Notes under the pieces: model-generated
The model's input: only the letters and a program-made list of their open reading frames with translations
What the model was told of the DNA's origin: nothing
Database searches by the model: none
Shown: positions 50,280 to 58,805 of the stretch, one piece after another
How the letters are laid out: the number at the start of each line of letters is the position of its first letter
Numbering within the stretch: the stretch's first letter is position 1
Position numbers and translations under genes: made by a program
Assembly (NCBI RefSeq): GCF_004403185.1
Contig: NZ_SOHJ01000008.1
Span: forward strand, 96,324 to 160,323
DNA from: Cryobacterium suzukii
GTDB taxonomy: Bacteria; Actinomycetota; Actinomycetes; Actinomycetales; Microbacteriaceae
Length of the DNA stretch: 64,000 bases
Direction: 5' to 3'

Positions 50280-51123
50280 CCTGCTCGTCACGCTGTGCAT
50301 CGATGATCCGGTTGCCGCCAGCGTAGACGACCATGGAGTTGCCGCGGAGGAAGCCGACCAGGGTCATGCCGACCTCGGCGGCGAACTCCGCGGCGAGTGA
50401 CGAGGGGGCCGAGACCGCCGCGAGCACCGGGATACCCGCCATCAGGGCCTTCTGGGTGAGTTCGAAACTCGCCCTGCTCGACACCATGAGAACCGTGCCG
50501 GTCAGCGGCAGCCTGTTCTCTTTGACCGCCCAGCCGATGACCTTGTCGACGGCGTTGTGCCGGCCGACATCTTCGCGCAGCACGAGAAGTTCGCCGGTGG
50601 CGGCATCGAACAGCCCGGCAGCGTGAATGCCGCCGGTCTTCTCGAACACGTTCTGCCCGGCGCGCAGTTTCTCGGGAAAAGTCGTCAGCGATTCGGCAGT
50701 CACTTGCACCGCGTCATCCGCTATCTCGAAGACTGATTTGGTGCGTACGGCATCGATGCTCTCCTTGCCGCACAGGCCACAGGAGCTGTTGGTGATGAGG
50801 GAGCGCTCCAGGCTGGGCGCCGGCGGTGCGACGCCGGCACCCAGGGTGACGTCCAACACGTTGTAGGTATTGACTCCGTCGACGGCCCCGGCGCAGTAGC
50901 GAGCCGAATTGAAGTCGTCACCCTGCGTGATGACGCCCTCCGAGACCAGAAACCCGGCCGCAAGGTCGATGTCATTGCCCGGGGTGCGCATCGTGACAGC
51001 GAGACGGCGCCCGTTCACTCGAATTTCCAGGGGTTCCTCGACGGCGAGCAGGTCCTCGCCAGCCAGAGGCTGGGCACCGACGGTGATTCGGGTAATTTTG
51101 CGTCGCGCGGTAATTCTACTCAT
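50272..51123 (-). CDS. fdhD: Formate dehydrogenase accessory sulfurtransferase FdhD
   Basis: 283 residues. Transfers sulfur from a cysteine desulfurase to the molybdenum cofactor of formate dehydrogenase. Catalytic pair C115/C118 in NSSCGLCGKESID; other family parts are VEEPLEIRVNGRRLAVTMRT, GGIHAAGLFDAATGELLVLR and EDVGRHNAVDKVIGW. It converges with the YdeP-type gene, supporting that this enzyme needs sulfurated Mo cofactor. The frame continues 30 codons upstream; ATG at 51123 fits the family start. CAGACT six bases before it hints at a leaderless mRNA. Confidence 0.94.
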   Translation of the reverse strand: MSRITARRKITRITVGAQPLAGEDLLAVEEPLEIRVNGRRLAVTMRTPGNDIDLAAGFLVSEGVITQGDDFNSARYCAGAVDGVNTYNVLDVTLGAGVAPPAPSLERSLITNSSCGLCGKESIDAVRTKSVFEIADDAVQVTAESLTTFPEKLRAGQNVFEKTGGIHAAGLFDAATGELLVLREDVGRHNAVDKVIGWAVKENRLPLTGTVLMVSSRASFELTQKALMAGIPVLAAVSAPSSLAAEFAAEVGMTLVGFLRGNSMVVYAGGNRIIDAQRDEQAA

Positions 51124-51298
51124 AGTCAAAGTCTGCCACGGGTCGGCGTTCGCCGGGACACGGGTACGTAAAACCGGCAATTTTTTGGGGCGCGCCGCAA
51201 TTTTGGGCGTCACACCTCGGCGTGTCGCGATGCTACCGGCGTTGCGTACCGGGCCATCAGCCGCCCGCCGTCACCAGGCCGTTCCACCACCGGGCCGT

Positions 51299-52417
51299 TC
51301 AACCGCCGATGTAGGACATTTCGATTTTTTTGGCACCGGATGCCCGCAGCTCACTGGTCTTCGCGCTCCGCAGCTGCGAATAGCGGTCGGTGCGCTCCCG
51401 CCAGAGGTGCGCCATGACGGTGGAGAGTTCGGCGTCGGAGCAGCCGCCACGCATAAGGGCCCGCAGATCGTGGCCTTCGGTGGCGAACAGGCAGGTGAAC
51501 AGCTTGCCATCAGTCGAGACCCGCGCCCGCGAGCAGGTCTGGCAGAAGTTTTGGGTCACGCTCGAGATGACGCCGATCTCGCCGCCACCGTCCTGGTAGC
51601 GCCAGCGGCGGGAGGTTTCACCGCTGTAGTTCGGAGCGATCTCTTCGAGCGGCAACTCGGCATGGATGCGCGCAATGACGTCCTTCGACGGCACGACAGC
51701 GCCCATCTCCCAGCCGTTGCTGGTGCCGACGTCCATGAATTCGATAAACCGCAAAATGTAGGGGGTGTCCTTGAAATGGCGGGCCATGGCCACGATGTCC
51801 TGGTCGTTCTTGCCGCGCTGTACGACCATATTGACCTTGACCGGGCCGAGCCCGACCGCTTCGGCCACGTCGATGCCGTTCAGTACCTTCGCAACGGGAA
51901 ACTTCACGTCGTTCATGGTGCGAAACGTGGTGTCGTCGAGCGAGTCGAGCGACACGGTGACTCGCTTCAGGCCGGCATCCTTGAGCGCCTGCGCCTTGAC
52001 GGCCAGCGCCGACCCGTTCGTGGTGAGCGCGATGTCGATCTCACGTCCGTCGGGAGTGCGCAGCTCGGCCAGCAGGGCGATGAGATCTTCGAGCCCCTTG
52101 CGCAGCAGTGGTTCACCGCCGGTCAACCGAATCTTCTCAACGCCATGGGAGACGGCCACGCGAGCGAGCCGGGTCAGCTCCTCGAAGCTGAGGAGTTCGT
52201 CGTGTTCCATGAACGCAAAGTCTCGGCCAAAAATCTCTTTGGGCATGCAGTACACGCAACGAAAGTTGCAGCGGTCGGTGACGCTCAGGCGCAGGTCATG
52301 CAACGGCCGGTTCATCCGGTCGGTCACGGCGCCGGTGGGCGGTTCGAGGGTCAATGGAATGTCCGCGCGCTCTCGATAGAAGCGCGGAGCTGGTTCTGTA
52401 AGGTCGGCGCCGGTCAT
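51299..52417 (-). CDS. moaA: GTP 3',8-cyclase MoaA
   Basis: Radical SAM enzyme for the first step of molybdenum cofactor synthesis, 372 residues. The SAM cluster is C50, C54, C57 in [16 protein letters not shown]; the second cluster is in [20 protein letters not shown] followed by CLFA; the conserved C-terminal Gly-Gly (YIGG) is present. Residues 1-35 precede the family core. TAGGGT lies exactly six bases before the ATG. Supplies cofactor for the Mo enzymes in this window; no other moa/moe genes are seen here. Confidence 0.95.
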   Translation of the reverse strand: MTGADLTEPAPRFYRERADIPLTLEPPTGAVTDRMNRPLHDLRLSVTDRCNFRCVYCMPKEIFGRDFAFMEHDELLSFEELTRLARVAVSHGVEKIRLTGGEPLLRKGLEDLIALLAELRTPDGREIDIALTTNGSALAVKAQALKDAGLKRVTVSLDSLDDTTFRTMNDVKFPVAKVLNGIDVAEAVGLGPVKVNMVVQRGKNDQDIVAMARHFKDTPYILRFIEFMDVGTSNGWEMGAVVPSKDVIARIHAELPLEEIAPNYSGETSRRWRYQDGGGEIGVISSVTQNFCQTCSRARVSTDGKLFTCLFATEGHDLRALMRGGCSDAELSTVMAHLWRERTDRYSQLRSAKTSELRASGAKKIEMSYIGG

Positions 52418-52429
52418 GTTTCCACCCTA
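52418..52429 (-). promoter_or_regulatory. Minus-10 element of a probable leaderless promoter (moaA)
   Basis: On the minus strand TAGGGT (52429-52424), six bases, then the moaA ATG. Confidence 0.5.
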
Positions 52430-52497
52430 ACCCCGCGCCCCGCACGGGGTTGCCCAGAACGCCGGTTCTAAGTGGATGCTGATGGACGCAGACAGGA

Positions 52498-52531
52498 ATG
52501 GCCCGCCCGCGAGAATTCCCGGGCGGGCCAT
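52498..52531 (-). terminator. Terminator hairpin after the formaldehyde dehydrogenase gene
   Basis: ATGGCCCGCCCG (52498-52509) and CGGGCGGGCCAT (52520-52531) pair perfectly over 12 bases, starting 14 bases after the stop. The minus-strand tail TTCCTGTCT is only weakly T-rich. Confidence 0.7.
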
Positions 52532-52545
52532 CCGCTTACCTGTTG

Positions 52546-53763
52546 TTAGCCCTTGACGTACCCGTTGGGGTTGAGCACGTACTTCGTCGCCGCGCCGGCG
52601 TCGAATTCGGCGTAGCCACGCGGGGCATCTTCGAGGCTGATGGCCTTGGCGTTGACGGCCTTGGCGATCTGTACCTTGTCGTGCAGGATCGCCATCATCA
52701 GCTGGCGGTTGTACTTCATCACCGGGCACTGGCCGGTGGTGAAGGACAGCGACTTGGCCCAGCCGAGTCCCAAACGAATCGACAGCGAGCCCACCTGGGC
52801 CGCCTTTTCCTTGGCCCCCGGGTCGCCCGTGACGTAGAGGCCCGGAATGCCGAGGGCACCGCCGGCCGCGGTGACCGTCATGAGCGAGTTGAGCACGGTA
52901 GCCGGGGCCTCGTGGTCGGCGTCCTTACCGTGACCGCGCGCCTCGAATCCGACGGCATCGACACCGGCATCAACCTCTGGCACACCGAGGATCTGTTCGA
53001 TCTGCTCTCCCGGCTCGCCCTTACTGAGGTCGATGGTCTCGCAGCCGAAGCTGCGGGCCTGCGCGAGGCGGTCCGCGTTCATGTCACCGACGATGACGAC
53101 GGCCGCGCCGAGCAGTTGCGCCGAGACGGCGGCCGCGAGGCCCACCGGGCCGGCACCGGCCACGTAGACGGTCGATCCGACGCCGGCACCGGCAGTGTAG
53201 GCCCCGTGAAATCCGGTCGGGAAGATGTCCGACAGCATGGTGAGGTCCATGATCTTTTCGAGCGCCTGGTCCCGGTCGGGAAACTTCAGCAGGTTCCAGT
53301 CGGCGTAGGGAACCAGCACGTATTCGGCCTGGCCTCCCACCCAACCGCCCATGTCGACGTAGCCGTAGGCACTGCCCGGACGGTCCGGATTGACGTTGAG
53401 GCAGATGCCGGTCTTGCGTTCCTTGCAGTTGCGACAGCGACCGCAGCTGATGTTGAACGGTACCGACACGATGTCGCCCACCTTGATGAATTCCACGTCG
53501 GGGCCGGCTTCGACCACTTCGCCGGTGATTTCGTGACCCAACACCAGGTTCGCCGGTGCGGTTGTGCGGCCACGCACCATGTGCTGGTCGGAGCCGCAAA
53601 TATTGGTGGTTACTGTTTTGAGAATGACGCCGTGTGGCACCTTCCGGCCGACGTTGGCCGGGTTGACGCCCGGTCCGTCTTTGAGTTCGAACGTGGGGTA
53701 GTCGATGTCAATGACCTCGACGACTCCGGCGCTCTTGTAGGCAACTGCTCTGTTCCCCGTCAT
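52546..53763 (-). CDS. fdhA: Glutathione-independent formaldehyde dehydrogenase
   Basis: 405-residue zinc alcohol dehydrogenase-fold enzyme of the Pseudomonas putida FdhA type. Catalytic zinc ligands are C56 and H77 (NICGSDQHMV; VLGHEITGEV); the structural zinc site is C107, C110, C113 and C121 (SCGRCRNCKERKTGIC). The NAD site is TVYVAGAGPVGLAAAVSAQL. The long insertion PDRPGSAYGYVDMGGWVGGQ is the mark of this subfamily, which keeps NAD tightly bound and turns formaldehyde into formate (or dismutates it). The product, formate, would be handled by the neighbouring genes. Confidence 0.92.
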   Translation of the reverse strand: MTGNRAVAYKSAGVVEVIDIDYPTFELKDGPGVNPANVGRKVPHGVILKTVTTNICGSDQHMVRGRTTAPANLVLGHEITGEVVEAGPDVEFIKVGDIVSVPFNISCGRCRNCKERKTGICLNVNPDRPGSAYGYVDMGGWVGGQAEYVLVPYADWNLLKFPDRDQALEKIMDLTMLSDIFPTGFHGAYTAGAGVGSTVYVAGAGPVGLAAAVSAQLLGAAVVIVGDMNADRLAQARSFGCETIDLSKGEPGEQIEQILGVPEVDAGVDAVGFEARGHGKDADHEAPATVLNSLMTVTAAGGALGIPGLYVTGDPGAKEKAAQVGSLSIRLGLGWAKSLSFTTGQCPVMKYNRQLMMAILHDKVQIAKAVNAKAISLEDAPRGYAEFDAGAATKYVLNPNGYVKG

Positions 53764-53903
53764 GAACTACCTTCCTCGTTTTCTTCGTGGAGCAGGCCAG
53801 ACGACCTTCTCCACAATGGGTGAGCGCTGCCGATTCTGACTGCAGCCCTTTTACTTCACCACGGATCTGAGAAATTACAATCGGTCAACTCCCAGTTCGT
53901 GGC

Positions 53904-53937
53904 CCCCGTTCTGGCCTAAGGAACGACCAGAACGGGG
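53904..53937 (-). terminator. Hairpin after the PhoX gene
   Basis: CCCCGTTCTGG (53904-53914) and CCAGAACGGGG (53927-53937) pair perfectly over 11 bases, starting 6 bases after the PhoX stop on the minus strand. No T run follows, so it may act only as a pausing or stabilising hairpin. Confidence 0.6.
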
Positions 53938-53943
53938 AGCGAA

Positions 53944-56049
53944 TCAGGGCTTCCAGACCTGCACGACGGATGGCCGCGGCCCGGCCCACGCGCCAGCCGG
54001 CGCGGTCGCACCCAGCGCAACGTAGTCCGGGAATCGACTGGACTGGGCGGCCCAGCTGCCGTTCTCCCCCGGATGCTGCACGGCGACATAAACCATCGAC
54101 TGCTCAGAGCGGATGACCGGCCCGCAGGTCTCCGCCTGGCGCGGCACCGCGAGGAACTGTTGCACCCGCCCGCGCTCGGGGCCGGCGAGCGGAACCTTGA
54201 ACAGTCCGTCGCAGAATCCGATCGTGCTCGGTGCGCCGTCGGTGGAAATCCACAGGTTGCCCTCGGTGTCGAAGGCCACGTTGTCCGGGCAGGATATCGG
54301 CGACACCTTGTCGCTCGGGAAACCGGCGAAGTAGGTGCTCGTGTTGGTCTTCGGGTTGCCGCAGACGAGCAGCAGATTCCAGTCGAAGGTCACCGAGGTG
54401 GCGTCAGATCCGGTTTCGGTGATCTCCACGATGTGACCATCGCGGTTGATGGCCCGCGGGTTGGGCTCGGTGGCGCCCTCCTTGCCTGGCAGGCCGCGAT
54501 CGGTGTTGTTGGTGCAGGCGACATAGATTTTTCCGGTAACCGGGCTCGGCTCGACGTCCTCGCAGCGGTCCATTTTGGTGGCGCCGACGGCATCCGCTAC
54601 CAGGCGCGTGTTCACGAGCGCATCATCCGTGGTGAAGCCGGGAACCTGGCAGACGCCGTCGATGACGAGCGCCACCCACTGGCCGGTACCGTCGAAGAGT
54701 CCGTCGGCGGGCAGCTGGCCGGTGCCGGTGATCTCGGCGGCCGGCGAGTTGCCCGCGAACCGGGCCACGTACAGGGAGCCGCGGGTGAGCAACGTCTTGT
54801 TGTGGGTGCGCGCCTTCGGGCTCTTCTTCTTGTCGAAGCGGTCGTAGGAGACGAACTTGTAGAGGTAGTCGAAGCGTTCATCGTCGCCCATGTAGGCGGC
54901 GACATGGCCGGTCTTTCCGACGATAACGTTGGCGCCCTCGTGCTTGAACCGGCCGAGGGCCGTGTGCTTGACCGGGGGCTCGTTCGGTGCCTCCGGGTCG
55001 ATCTCCACGATCCAGCCGAATCTGTTCGGCTCGTTCTCGTTGCCGGCGACGGTGGCGTCGAAGCGGTCGTCGACCCGCTCCCAGAGCCGACCGGTCGGAC
55101 GGTTGGCCAGACCGTAGCGGGCATCAGCCGTGCTGGTGCCGGTGGTGCGGAAGTATCCGTTGAAGTTCTCCTCACCGGAGAGTACCGTCCCCCAGGGCGT
55201 GGTGCCGCCGGCGCAGTTGCCGAGGGTGCCGAGCACGGTGCGTCCCGCGGGGTCGCCCTTCGTCTTCAGCAGATCACTGCCGGCGGCCGGACCGGTGACG
55301 GTGAACGGCGTGCTCGCGGTGATGCGCCGGTTGAGGCGGTCACCCACCCGGTAGGTCCAGGGTTGGCCGGCGCGCTTGCGTTCGAGGGCGACCACGGACA
55401 TGCCGTGGGCCATCATGGCAATGCGACGCTGCTCATCCGCTTCGGCCGGTGTCGTTGCGGGTGCGAACATGATGTTCTCGTTGGTGTATTCGTGGTTGGT
55501 GACGAGGATGCCGTCCCGCCCCTTGCGCCCCGGACCCTCGAGAATGTCGAGGTAGTCGTTGTTGTAGCCGAACTGGAGCGCCTGCGACGCGGCCGTCTGG
55601 TGTTCTGGGTCGAACCGATCGGTGGCGGCGAACAGCGGGTCGCCCCAGCGGATGATGGGGTTCCACGCATAGCCGGCGGGCACCGAGAATGCGTCGACTG
55701 CGGCCGGAACGGGCGCGATCGGCGTGAATGCGAGGCCACGGCTGGCCGGACCGCCGGGTGCCGCCATCGCTGGTGCCGACTGGCCCGACCCGAGTACGAT
55801 CGCCGCAGCGCCGACGCCCGCGCCCACGAGCAGGGAACGGCGGCTCAGTGCAGCGCCGACGATGTCGCGAAAGTAGTCGTTCTTGCTCTCGTTGGGCACC
55901 GGGTGGAAGCAGGCGTCAGCACACTTGAGGTGGCAGGTGACCGCGCTGCGTTTGCCGAGCGTGTGCCCCTGCATCGGAAGCAGCGGCAGCAACGGTCGAT
56001 CACGATCGGTCGCGTGCTGACGGGGGCCGGTGGATTCACGATTCAACAT
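53944..56049 (-). CDS. PhoX-family phosphatase, Tat-exported
   Basis: 701 residues of the PhoX/DUF839 family, calcium- and iron-dependent alkaline phosphatases. A conserved N-terminal leader with C39, C43, C47 (TCHLKCADACFHP) precedes a Tat signal: RR at 70-71 in ALSRRSLLVGAGVGAAAIVL. Domain segments: GILVTNHEYTNENIMF, GTVLSGEENFNGYF, DRCEDVEPSPVTGKIYVACT and CPDNVAFDTEGNLWISTDG. ATG at 56049 has AGGAG seven bases upstream. Expected location is outside the membrane, releasing phosphate from organic esters. It is 114 bases from the permease gene. Confidence 0.88.
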   Translation of the reverse strand: MLNRESTGPRQHATDRDRPLLPLLPMQGHTLGKRSAVTCHLKCADACFHPVPNESKNDYFRDIVGAALSRRSLLVGAGVGAAAIVLGSGQSAPAMAAPGGPASRGLAFTPIAPVPAAVDAFSVPAGYAWNPIIRWGDPLFAATDRFDPEHQTAASQALQFGYNNDYLDILEGPGRKGRDGILVTNHEYTNENIMFAPATTPAEADEQRRIAMMAHGMSVVALERKRAGQPWTYRVGDRLNRRITASTPFTVTGPAAGSDLLKTKGDPAGRTVLGTLGNCAGGTTPWGTVLSGEENFNGYFRTTGTSTADARYGLANRPTGRLWERVDDRFDATVAGNENEPNRFGWIVEIDPEAPNEPPVKHTALGRFKHEGANVIVGKTGHVAAYMGDDERFDYLYKFVSYDRFDKKKSPKARTHNKTLLTRGSLYVARFAGNSPAAEITGTGQLPADGLFDGTGQWVALVIDGVCQVPGFTTDDALVNTRLVADAVGATKMDRCEDVEPSPVTGKIYVACTNNTDRGLPGKEGATEPNPRAINRDGHIVEITETGSDATSVTFDWNLLLVCGNPKTNTSTYFAGFPSDKVSPISCPDNVAFDTEGNLWISTDGAPSTIGFCDGLFKVPLAGPERGRVQQFLAVPRQAETCGPVIRSEQSMVYVAVQHPGENGSWAAQSSRFPDYVALGATAPAGAWAGPRPSVVQVWKP

Positions 56050-56163
56050 GCGAGCGCTCCTCATGGGGTCAGCCCCCGAACTGGGGGCGGAACCACCTTC
56101 CCGCCGCTCGGTGTCCCGGCGGTTAACCGAACATGAACGCTCGGTGTCGCCGGGCACACAGGC

Positions 56164-57522
56164 CTACAAAACGAAGAGGCCGATCACCCAAACGGCGGCG
56201 AAACCGGCGACACCCTGAATTGCCGTGGCGGGGGTGAGCGTGCGGTACGCGGTCGCGACTGGAATACGGCTGAGCTGCGACACTACCCAGAAGAAGCTGT
56301 CGTTGGCGTGCGAGACCACCATGGCGCCGGCGCCGATCGCGAGCACAGAAAGCACCTTGCCCAGGTCAGAATCAAGGCCGAGCGCCGGCAGCAGGGGCAA
56401 CAGCAGCACCGAGGTGGTCACCATCGCTACAGTGGATGAACCCTGGGCAGTCTTGAGCGCGGCCGAGATCAGGAACGGCACGGCGAGCCCGAGGCCGAGG
56501 GTCGACAGGGAGCTGCCGAGGAAGTCGGTGAGGTCGGAGGCCGCGAGAACGGCTCCGAAGGCGGCGCCGGAGGCCGTGATCAGCAGGATGGGTGCCGAGA
56601 TGCGAATGCCCTCTGTGACGCGTTCGCCGAACATGTCGAGCTTGCCCTTGCCCCGCAATAGGAACAGGGAGGCGAGCAAGCCGACGGCCAGGGCGATGAC
56701 CGGGGTGCCGAGAAAGACGACGGCGATGTACAGGCCGGACTCGCCGAACGGCCGCGTGGGAAGCTTGGCGATCGAGGCGATGCAGATCAGCAGGATCGGC
56801 GCGAGAATCGGCAAAAAAGCCATGAACGCGTTGGGCAGCTTGCCGTAGGAGGCGCGAATCTTGTCGTAGTCCTGCTCGTCTTCTTCGCCGGCCACTTCCG
56901 GCATGAGCTCGATGTTCTTCTTCAGGAACCGGTTCGCCCAGAGCAGCCCGGCCACCGCGGAGACCGCGGCGGCGATCAGACCGAATCCGATGATCAGTGC
57001 GAGCTGGTCGATGATGTTGAGATTGCCGGCGGCGGCGAGCGGTCCGGGGGTCGGCGGCACGAACACGTGGGTGGCGTAGAGGCCGGTCATCAACGCAATC
57101 GTCATCGCCACCAGCGACACCTTGGCGCGGGCGGCGAGCGACTTCTTGAGCGAATTCAGAATGACGAAGCCGGAGTCACAGAACACCGGGATCGACACGA
57201 TGAAGCCGATGACGCTCATGGTGAGGGTCGGGAATCGGGTGCCCAACACCCGTATAAGGGCTTCGGCCATGGCAATGGCGGCGCCGGTGCGCTCAAGGAT
57301 CACCCCGATGATGGTGCCGAACAGAATGATCAGACCGATGTTGCCCAGAGTGGCGCCGAAGGCCGTCGTGATGGTCGGGGCGATCGTGTCGACCGGCAAC
57401 CGGAACGCGAAACCACCGACCAAGGCCGCGGCGAGCAAAGCGAGAAAAGGATTGATCTTCAGCTTCGCGGTGGCGAAGACGATGGCGGCGACGAGAGTCA
57501 CCAGGATGGCAATGCTCAGCAT
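56164..57522 (-). CDS. GntP-family permease (probable glycerate transporter)
   Basis: 452 residues, about twelve membrane segments. GntP features: PFLALLAAALVGGFAFRLPV, NIGLIILFGTIIGVILERTG, SIPVFCDSGFVILNSLKKSL and FVPPTPGPLAAAGNLNIIDQ. The family carries gluconate, glycerate and similar acids with protons. Position 35 bases after a glycerate kinase gene points to glycerate. ATG at 57522 is chosen (AAAGG upstream); the frame extends into the kinase gene but without homology. Confidence 0.88.
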   Translation of the reverse strand: MLSIAILVTLVAAIVFATAKLKINPFLALLAAALVGGFAFRLPVDTIAPTITTAFGATLGNIGLIILFGTIIGVILERTGAAIAMAEALIRVLGTRFPTLTMSVIGFIVSIPVFCDSGFVILNSLKKSLAARAKVSLVAMTIALMTGLYATHVFVPPTPGPLAAAGNLNIIDQLALIIGFGLIAAAVSAVAGLLWANRFLKKNIELMPEVAGEEDEQDYDKIRASYGKLPNAFMAFLPILAPILLICIASIAKLPTRPFGESGLYIAVVFLGTPVIALAVGLLASLFLLRGKGKLDMFGERVTEGIRISAPILLITASGAAFGAVLAASDLTDFLGSSLSTLGLGLAVPFLISAALKTAQGSSTVAMVTTSVLLLPLLPALGLDSDLGKVLSVLAIGAGAMVVSHANDSFFWVVSQLSRIPVATAYRTLTPATAIQGVAGFAAVWVIGLFVL

Positions 57523-57557
57523 TGAGACGGCCTTTCTATTTCTGGGTGGAGCGGCAA

Positions 57558-58730
57558 CTAGTGGGACTGAAGGAAGAGGGCGACGGCGTGCGCCGTCGTG
57601 TCGCGCACGCGTTCGGCAGCGTGGTGCTGCAGGTCGTCGAGGGTCGCCGGTCCGCCGGCGATCGAGAAGGCGGCGGTGACCCCGGATGCCGCGGTGTCGG
57701 CCGCAGGCAGCGCCACGCGTCCCGCGATGACGACGACCGGGCATCCTGCCGGGGCCAGACGAGCGACAGCCACGGCTACCTTGCCGCCGAGGGATTGGGA
57801 ATCGAAGCTGCCTTCCCCGGTGAGCACGAGGTCGGCGTTGGCGATTTTGTCGGCCAGGCCGACGGCATCCGCTACCAGGGTGGAGCCGGGAACCAGCTCG
57901 GCGCGAAGCAACGGCACCAGGGTGGCCGGCATACCGCCGGCCGCTCCCGCACCGGGCCGGTCGGTCATGTCCTCACCGGTTTCGCCCAGCACGATGGCGG
58001 CGAGGTGGGCCAGGCCGGCGTCGAGCTCGGCAATGTCACTCGGCGCGGCACCCTTTTGCGGGCCGAACACCGCGGCGGCGCCGGTCGGGCCGCAGAGCGG
58101 ATTATTCACGTCGACGGCGACACGCCAGCGCACGGCGCGGGCGTGCGGGTGTAGTCCGGCGAGGTCGATCGACTTGATCTGCGCCAGGCCGGCCCCGCCG
58201 GGAGCGACGATTTCTCCGGCCGCATCGAGGAAGCGTGCGCCGAGCGCGGCGAGCAGACCGGATCCACCGTCGGTGCTGGCCGAGCCGCCGACGCAGAGCA
58301 GAATCTCCTCCACGTTTTGGTCGAGCAGTTCGCGGGCGATCAGGCCGACGCCGAAGGTGTCGGCACGCTGGGGCTGGGGTGCGGCATCCGCTACCAGTGG
58401 CAGACCATTGGACTCGGCTGCCTCGATCAGGCCGATCCGGCCATCGGCTGACCGCGCATAGCGGGCCAGTCGGCTGCGGCCAAGCGCATCGACGGTGAGC
58501 ATGGTGCGGGGCTCGACCTCCCAGACGGCGGCGATGGCATCGAGGGTCCCCTCGCCGCCGTCGGCCATTGGGCAGAGCGTGATCTGGGCCTGCGGCAGAC
58601 CGAGGGCGATGGCGGCGTCACGGGCCCCGTCGGCCATGGCTGCGGCGGCAGCAGCAGCGCTGAGGCTTCCCTTGAACGAATCCGGTGCGATGACTATGGT
58701 GAGCGGCTTCCTTGCCGGGTGATCATTCAT
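57558..58730 (-). CDS. glxK: Glycerate kinase
   Basis: 390-residue GK-II type glycerate kinase that phosphorylates glycerate to 2- or 3-phosphoglycerate. Typical stretches: IVIAPDSFKGSLSAAAAAAA, CPMADGGEGTLDAIAAVWEV, LLCVGGSASTDGGSGLLAAL, DVNNPLCGPTGAAAVFGPQK and LVLTGEGSFDSQSLGGKVAV. First gene of a kinase-permease pair downstream of a CdaR-type regulator. TAGCCT lies exactly six bases before the ATG. Confidence 0.94.
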   Translation of the reverse strand: MNDHPARKPLTIVIAPDSFKGSLSAAAAAAAMADGARDAAIALGLPQAQITLCPMADGGEGTLDAIAAVWEVEPRTMLTVDALGRSRLARYARSADGRIGLIEAAESNGLPLVADAAPQPQRADTFGVGLIARELLDQNVEEILLCVGGSASTDGGSGLLAALGARFLDAAGEIVAPGGAGLAQIKSIDLAGLHPHARAVRWRVAVDVNNPLCGPTGAAAVFGPQKGAAPSDIAELDAGLAHLAAIVLGETGEDMTDRPGAGAAGGMPATLVPLLRAELVPGSTLVADAVGLADKIANADLVLTGEGSFDSQSLGGKVAVAVARLAPAGCPVVVIAGRVALPAADTAASGVTAAFSIAGGPATLDDLQHHAAERVRDTTAHAVALFLQSH

Positions 58731-58742
58731 TAGTTCAGGCTA
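58731..58742 (-). promoter_or_regulatory. Minus-10 element of a probable leaderless promoter (glycerate kinase)
   Basis: On the minus strand TAGCCT (58742-58737), six bases, then the ATG; no Shine-Dalgarno sequence. Confidence 0.5.
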
Positions 58743-58805
58743 GGTCACAATCGCGCACATATTCAGGTGGAGTGAACCCACATTTTTCGCTAAGTTTCGA
58801 GACAA

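Noticed and set aside
54073..56136. 687-codon plus-strand open frame opposite PhoX
   Set aside because: Mirror of the PhoX coding frame, Arg/Gly/Val-rich with no recognisable motif; PhoX itself is well supported.
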